A stretch of DNA of 24,922 nucleotides from RGIG7213 sp045540335. GTDB lineage: Bacteria; Bacillota; Clostridia; Oscillospirales; CAG-272. Both the position numbers and the translations under genes were made by a program. The stretch is from the NCBI GenBank assembly GCA_045540335.1, contig JAZQHC010000042.1, positions 1 to 24,922 on the forward strand, written 5' to 3'. Every line of letters starts with the position of its first letter. Position 1 is the first letter of the stretch. The notes beneath the pieces are model-generated. The model did no database searches and was not told where the DNA came from. It saw only the letters and a list, made by a program, of their open reading frames with translations. This document shows positions 22,108 through 24,922 of this stretch, in pieces.

Positions 22108-24594
22108 ATGAAAAAGCTTATCTCAATTTTCTTGGCTACAATGTTGGTTGTTTCATGTCTCTCGTTTACGGCTTCTGCCGCTACGGAATACTATCGTTTC
22201 CATATCGACAGCGGTCTTGCAACGGGTGCTGGCAACAATCTGGACGGCGTAGATAAAGCCATTACCGGTTCTTACGAATTGATTCAAGGCAGAAGCATCG
22301 TATTTAACGGTTGGGCAGTTTCTACAACAGGTCTTGCATCTATTGAGTATTCACTCGACAATTCCGAATGGGTTGACACAGGCGCTACTCTTTCTGCAGA
22401 CGCTACTGTTACAGGTAATAATTCCGATGAAATTATTGCTTCAGGTGGTACTGTAGAATTAAACTCTACCCCCAGATTTAACATTTCCATCCCCAGTGAT
22501 GGTTTGCTTGCAGGCAGTGTTCACACGCTTTCTGTAAGATTCGTTACACATGGTATGACTGTTACTGAAACAGCAGACGACGGAACAGAAATTGTAACTG
22601 AAGTTCCTGCAGAAAAAATCGTATTTGTTGATAACATTTCGGTTTCTATTCAGGAGTATTCTATTTCCACAGTTCCCGTTGACTATGTTACACGTGGCAA
22701 CGCATATCGCCGTGTAGATGATATCTTTACTATCACAGGCGACTCTGAAAAGTCGTTGGGTGCAACTGCAACAGAAGCTACGGTTGCGGCTTATTACACA
22801 GATGCTGTTCGTTTCCACGGTTGGTTCTCTGTTGATACCGCATTCATTCCCGAATCGGCTTTCGGTTACAGTATCGATAACGGTGATATCGTATATGGCA
22901 ATTTCGCTGCCGATTCTTCGGATATCGTTGGCTCGAATCCTTACGAATATTACAGCCGTTTCTTGATCGATGTTCCCGTTAACAAACTTGCAATAGGCTC
23001 TTACTACATTCAAGTTTACTGCAAGCTTGAATCCGGCGAACAATTGATACTTGATACTATAACGATTTCAGTTGCAAACGTTGGTACTATTGAAGAAGTT
23101 GAATGGGACATTAAGCTCGATGAAGCTGAATATACGCTCAACGATCTTACCTATCCCGGCAACCGCTTCAGAAACAAGTGGACACCCGAGTATCCCCTTG
23201 CTTCTTCGCTTATCCAACTTCAAACCGCAGCAAACGGCGACAGATATGGTTGGATCTCCGGTATCACAGCAGCACATACTGATGATACATGGTTTGGTCC
23301 GTATTCTATGTCTATCGAAATGAAGAACGATGGCACAGCAGGTACTTCTTCGAGGGGCTTCGTAATCGATTATACGTACCTTGGCGGTTCATTCCCCACA
23401 TATGAGGTTGTAACAAACAAGGATTTTGACGAAAACGGAGATCCTATACTTAACGAAGATGGATCACAATCAACAACTATAGTTAAAACAGCAGACGGTT
23501 ATCACACCGTTGCAGGTTCCGGTATAGTTGTAACCCCCGTAGATTCTGACACGGTTATCATCTACGTATTCTGCCTCGATGATACAACAGGTGATATAAG
23601 TGTTATTGAATATGCGGCTACAACTACTGCTAACCTTGACGAGTTCAATAAGTTTACAGTTGAAGACAACGGCATGGGTCTTATCAAAATTTTCCTTAAT
23701 GCTGATTTGATCGCTTCTGTAACATATGCAGACAAGGGCACATACTCAAGCTCAATATACACTGCTGAATACAACAAAACCGTTTCTATCATCAATGCAA
23801 ACGGCGAAGTAGTTGCAAGCACGACAAATGCACTTGTAGCATCGGCTCACCGTATGGGTATCGTTTCCCGTGCGAACCAATTCTACTTTGACAATATTGA
23901 CTTTACAGCTGCCCCCGTTTCTACGGTAAAGGTTAACTATGTATATGCAGACGGTACTGTTGCTGCTCCTGCGGCGGGTAATGCTTTCTTCGAAGGCGCT
24001 GAATATAGCTTTGTAACACCCGTTATCGAAGGCTATACGGCAGACCTTGAAACAGTTAGCGGTACAGTAGGCGAAGATGACATTGTTGTTGCTGTTGTTT
24101 TCACTGCCAACGAACCTGAAGTGGTTCTTCCTACGGAGATCACACTTGCTGAAACCTCCGAATACTATTTCTATAGTGATACTGTTATGGTTGTAGTTGC
24201 TGCTGCACCTTCAACGGGCGATACTATAGCAAAATTCCTCGGAAATCTTGCAAGCTCTGATAATATTCAGATCTGCAATGCCGATGATACAGTTGTCACA
24301 AGCGGTAGAGTAGGAACAGGATATACTGTAAACCTTCTTGACGCTTCCGGTGCTGTTATTGACAGCTACACGATTGCTGTTCTCGGCGACTATAACGGCG
24401 ACGGTAGAGCAAACTCTACTGACGCTTCCTTACTGAATGCGAGCATCAAATTAAGAGAAACCAGAGGTTTTTCTGATGAATTGAAAGCTGCAACAAATAT
24501 CACCGTTTATGTTAATAATGCTACAGATACAAACATTAACTCTACGGATGCATCTATGATGGCGCAAAGATTCAAGGCTCGTTCTTGGTATTAA
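22108..24594 (+). CDS. Secreted multidomain protein with C-terminal type I dockerin
   Basis: An 828-aa exported protein. The signal peptide ends TASA-A (cleavage after residue 24), although VVSC at 14-17 could also act as a lipobox. Two related beta-rich domains follow (about 27-195 and 200-325), each with an F-x-GW motif and a YSxDN motif. Residues about 335-600 are an unassigned beta-rich region, concanavalin/LamG-like at most. About 605-670 is MucBP-like (VNYVYADGT, EGY). A short beta segment (about 675-758) leads to the dockerin at 760-828. Its first Ca-binding loop, DYNGDGRANSTD (761-772), is canonical; the second, NNATDTNINSTD (803-814), is degenerate at positions 1 and 3. A dockerin implies binding to a cohesin on a scaffold or cell surface. 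No catalytic domain is recognised, so an adhesin or glycan-binding role is more likely than an enzyme. Confidence 0.85.
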   Translation: MKKLISIFLATMLVVSCLSFTASAATEYYRFHIDSGLATGAGNNLDGVDKAITGSYELIQGRSIVFNGWAVSTTGLASIEYSLDNSEWVDTGATLSADATVTGNNSDEIIASGGTVELNSTPRFNISIPSDGLLAGSVHTLSVRFVTHGMTVTETADDGTEIVTEVPAEKIVFVDNISVSIQEYSISTVPVDYVTRGNAYRRVDDIFTITGDSEKSLGATATEATVAAYYTDAVRFHGWFSVDTAFIPESAFGYSIDNGDIVYGNFAADSSDIVGSNPYEYYSRFLIDVPVNKLAIGSYYIQVYCKLESGEQLILDTITISVANVGTIEEVEWDIKLDEAEYTLNDLTYPGNRFRNKWTPEYPLASSLIQLQTAANGDRYGWISGITAAHTDDTWFGPYSMSIEMKNDGTAGTSSRGFVIDYTYLGGSFPTYEVVTNKDFDENGDPILNEDGSQSTTIVKTADGYHTVAGSGIVVTPVDSDTVIIYVFCLDDTTGDISVIEYAATTTANLDEFNKFTVEDNGMGLIKIFLNADLIASVTYADKGTYSSSIYTAEYNKTVSIINANGEVVASTTNALVASAHRMGIVSRANQFYFDNIDFTAAPVSTVKVNYVYADGTVAAPAAGNAFFEGAEYSFVTPVIEGYTADLETVSGTVGEDDIVVAVVFTANEPEVVLPTEITLAETSEYYFYSDTVMVVVAAAPSTGDTIAKFLGNLASSDNIQICNADDTVVTSGRVGTGYTVNLLDASGAVIDSYTIAVLGDYNGDGRANSTDASLLNASIKLRETRGFSDELKAATNITVYVNNATDTNINSTDASMMAQRFKARSWY

Positions 24595-24623
24595 AATAAA
24601 ACATTTATTGAAAGAGGTAAAAA

Positions 24624-24922
24624 ATGAAAAGAGTTTTATCTATCTTTATAGCTGTTGTAATGGTAGTTGCTTCTTTTAGCATTACTGCATTGGCAGCTGA
24701 TCAAGTTGACATTACTGTTACTGCAACACAATCTGGCGAAAACCAGATCATCGTTGACACTATCGTTAAAACGATTCCCGAAAAAACAGTAGAATCTACT
24801 CCCGGCTGGGCTATGTATTTGACATACGATGAAACCGTTGTTAATGCAGTTAGCTACGAATGGGTTGAAGGTATGGACGGTTCGTTGGAAGACAACAACG
24901 TATGGCTCGACCCCGGTATGGT
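24624..24922 (+). CDS. Secreted protein, N-terminal part (3' truncated by window), possibly cohesin-like
   Basis: The frame opens at ATG 24624 with AAGAGG upstream and stays open for 99 complete codons to the window edge. MKRVLSIFIAVVMVVASFS... ending ALA-A is a classical signal peptide, cleaved after residue 24. The mature start (DQVDITVTATQ, then IIVDTIVKTIPEK, GWAMYLTYDETVVNAVSYEW) has a strand pattern and a YDETVV segment that recall cohesin domains, but too little is visible to be sure. It starts 29 nt after the dockerin gene with no terminator between, so cotranscription is likely. Confidence 0.75.
   Translation, partial: MKRVLSIFIAVVMVVASFSITALAADQVDITVTATQSGENQIIVDTIVKTIPEKTVESTPGWAMYLTYDETVVNAVSYEWVEGMDGSLEDNNVWLDPGM

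Noticed and set aside
1..24922. CRISPR array, tRNA/rRNA genes, prophage or transposase
   Set aside because: No regularly spaced repeats, cloverleaf, rRNA segment or integrase/transposase motif was found in reading both strands.

Overview
The window looks like a chromosomal segment of an anaerobic, gut-type Gram-positive clostridium (Clostridia, probably an Oscillospiraceae/Ruminococcaceae-like or uncultured relative). The evidence is the Bacillota-style phoH-ybeY-era-recO-mutS2 order, consensus sigma-A promoters and strong AGGAGG ribosome binding sites, lipoproteins with Ser/Thr/Gln-rich tethers, L-rhamnose catabolism, and a secreted protein ending in a dockerin. The species cannot be named from the sequence alone. 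I see no tRNA, rRNA, CRISPR array, transposase or phage gene.

Layout. Bases 1-2832 hold the tail of an unrecognised gene, leuS, and rpsU behind a perfect TTGACA-17-TATAAT promoter. A terminator-like hairpin then abuts an orphan HPr-kinase-like P-loop gene (2906-3769). A bidirectional terminator separates it from a leftward block, rpmE-hflX-yigZ, of ribosome-associated functions. The gap at 6026-6405 carries the rpmE promoter, the phoH promoter and, between them, a 114-bp inverted-repeat element (6191-6304) that can fold as a nearly gapless four-way junction. Bases 6406-11991 are housekeeping: phoH, ybeY and era overlapping by ATGA, then recO and mutS2, with mutS2 starting at TTG. An extended -10 promoter then drives a small acidic Cys-containing protein of unknown function, followed by rhaB-rhaA.

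The most unusual block is 15596-21928. It is a probable operon of three tandem CapA-family (poly-gamma-glutamate-synthesis-like metallophosphatase fold) lipoproteins, a glutaminase-less GlmS-like SIS-domain sugar isomerase/deaminase, a divergent PRPP-synthetase-like protein, and a 100-aa protein of unknown function, closed by a clear terminator. The gaps are 11-35 nt, and the first two genes abut or overlap. I infer an envelope or amino-sugar-linked function but cannot assign one.

From 22037 a new promoter drives an 828-aa secreted protein with two related N-terminal domains, a MucBP-like module and a C-terminal type I dockerin. A second secreted protein follows, cut by the window edge, whose visible start is weakly cohesin-like. 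This pair suggests scaffold/dockerin-type assembly of surface or extracellular proteins.
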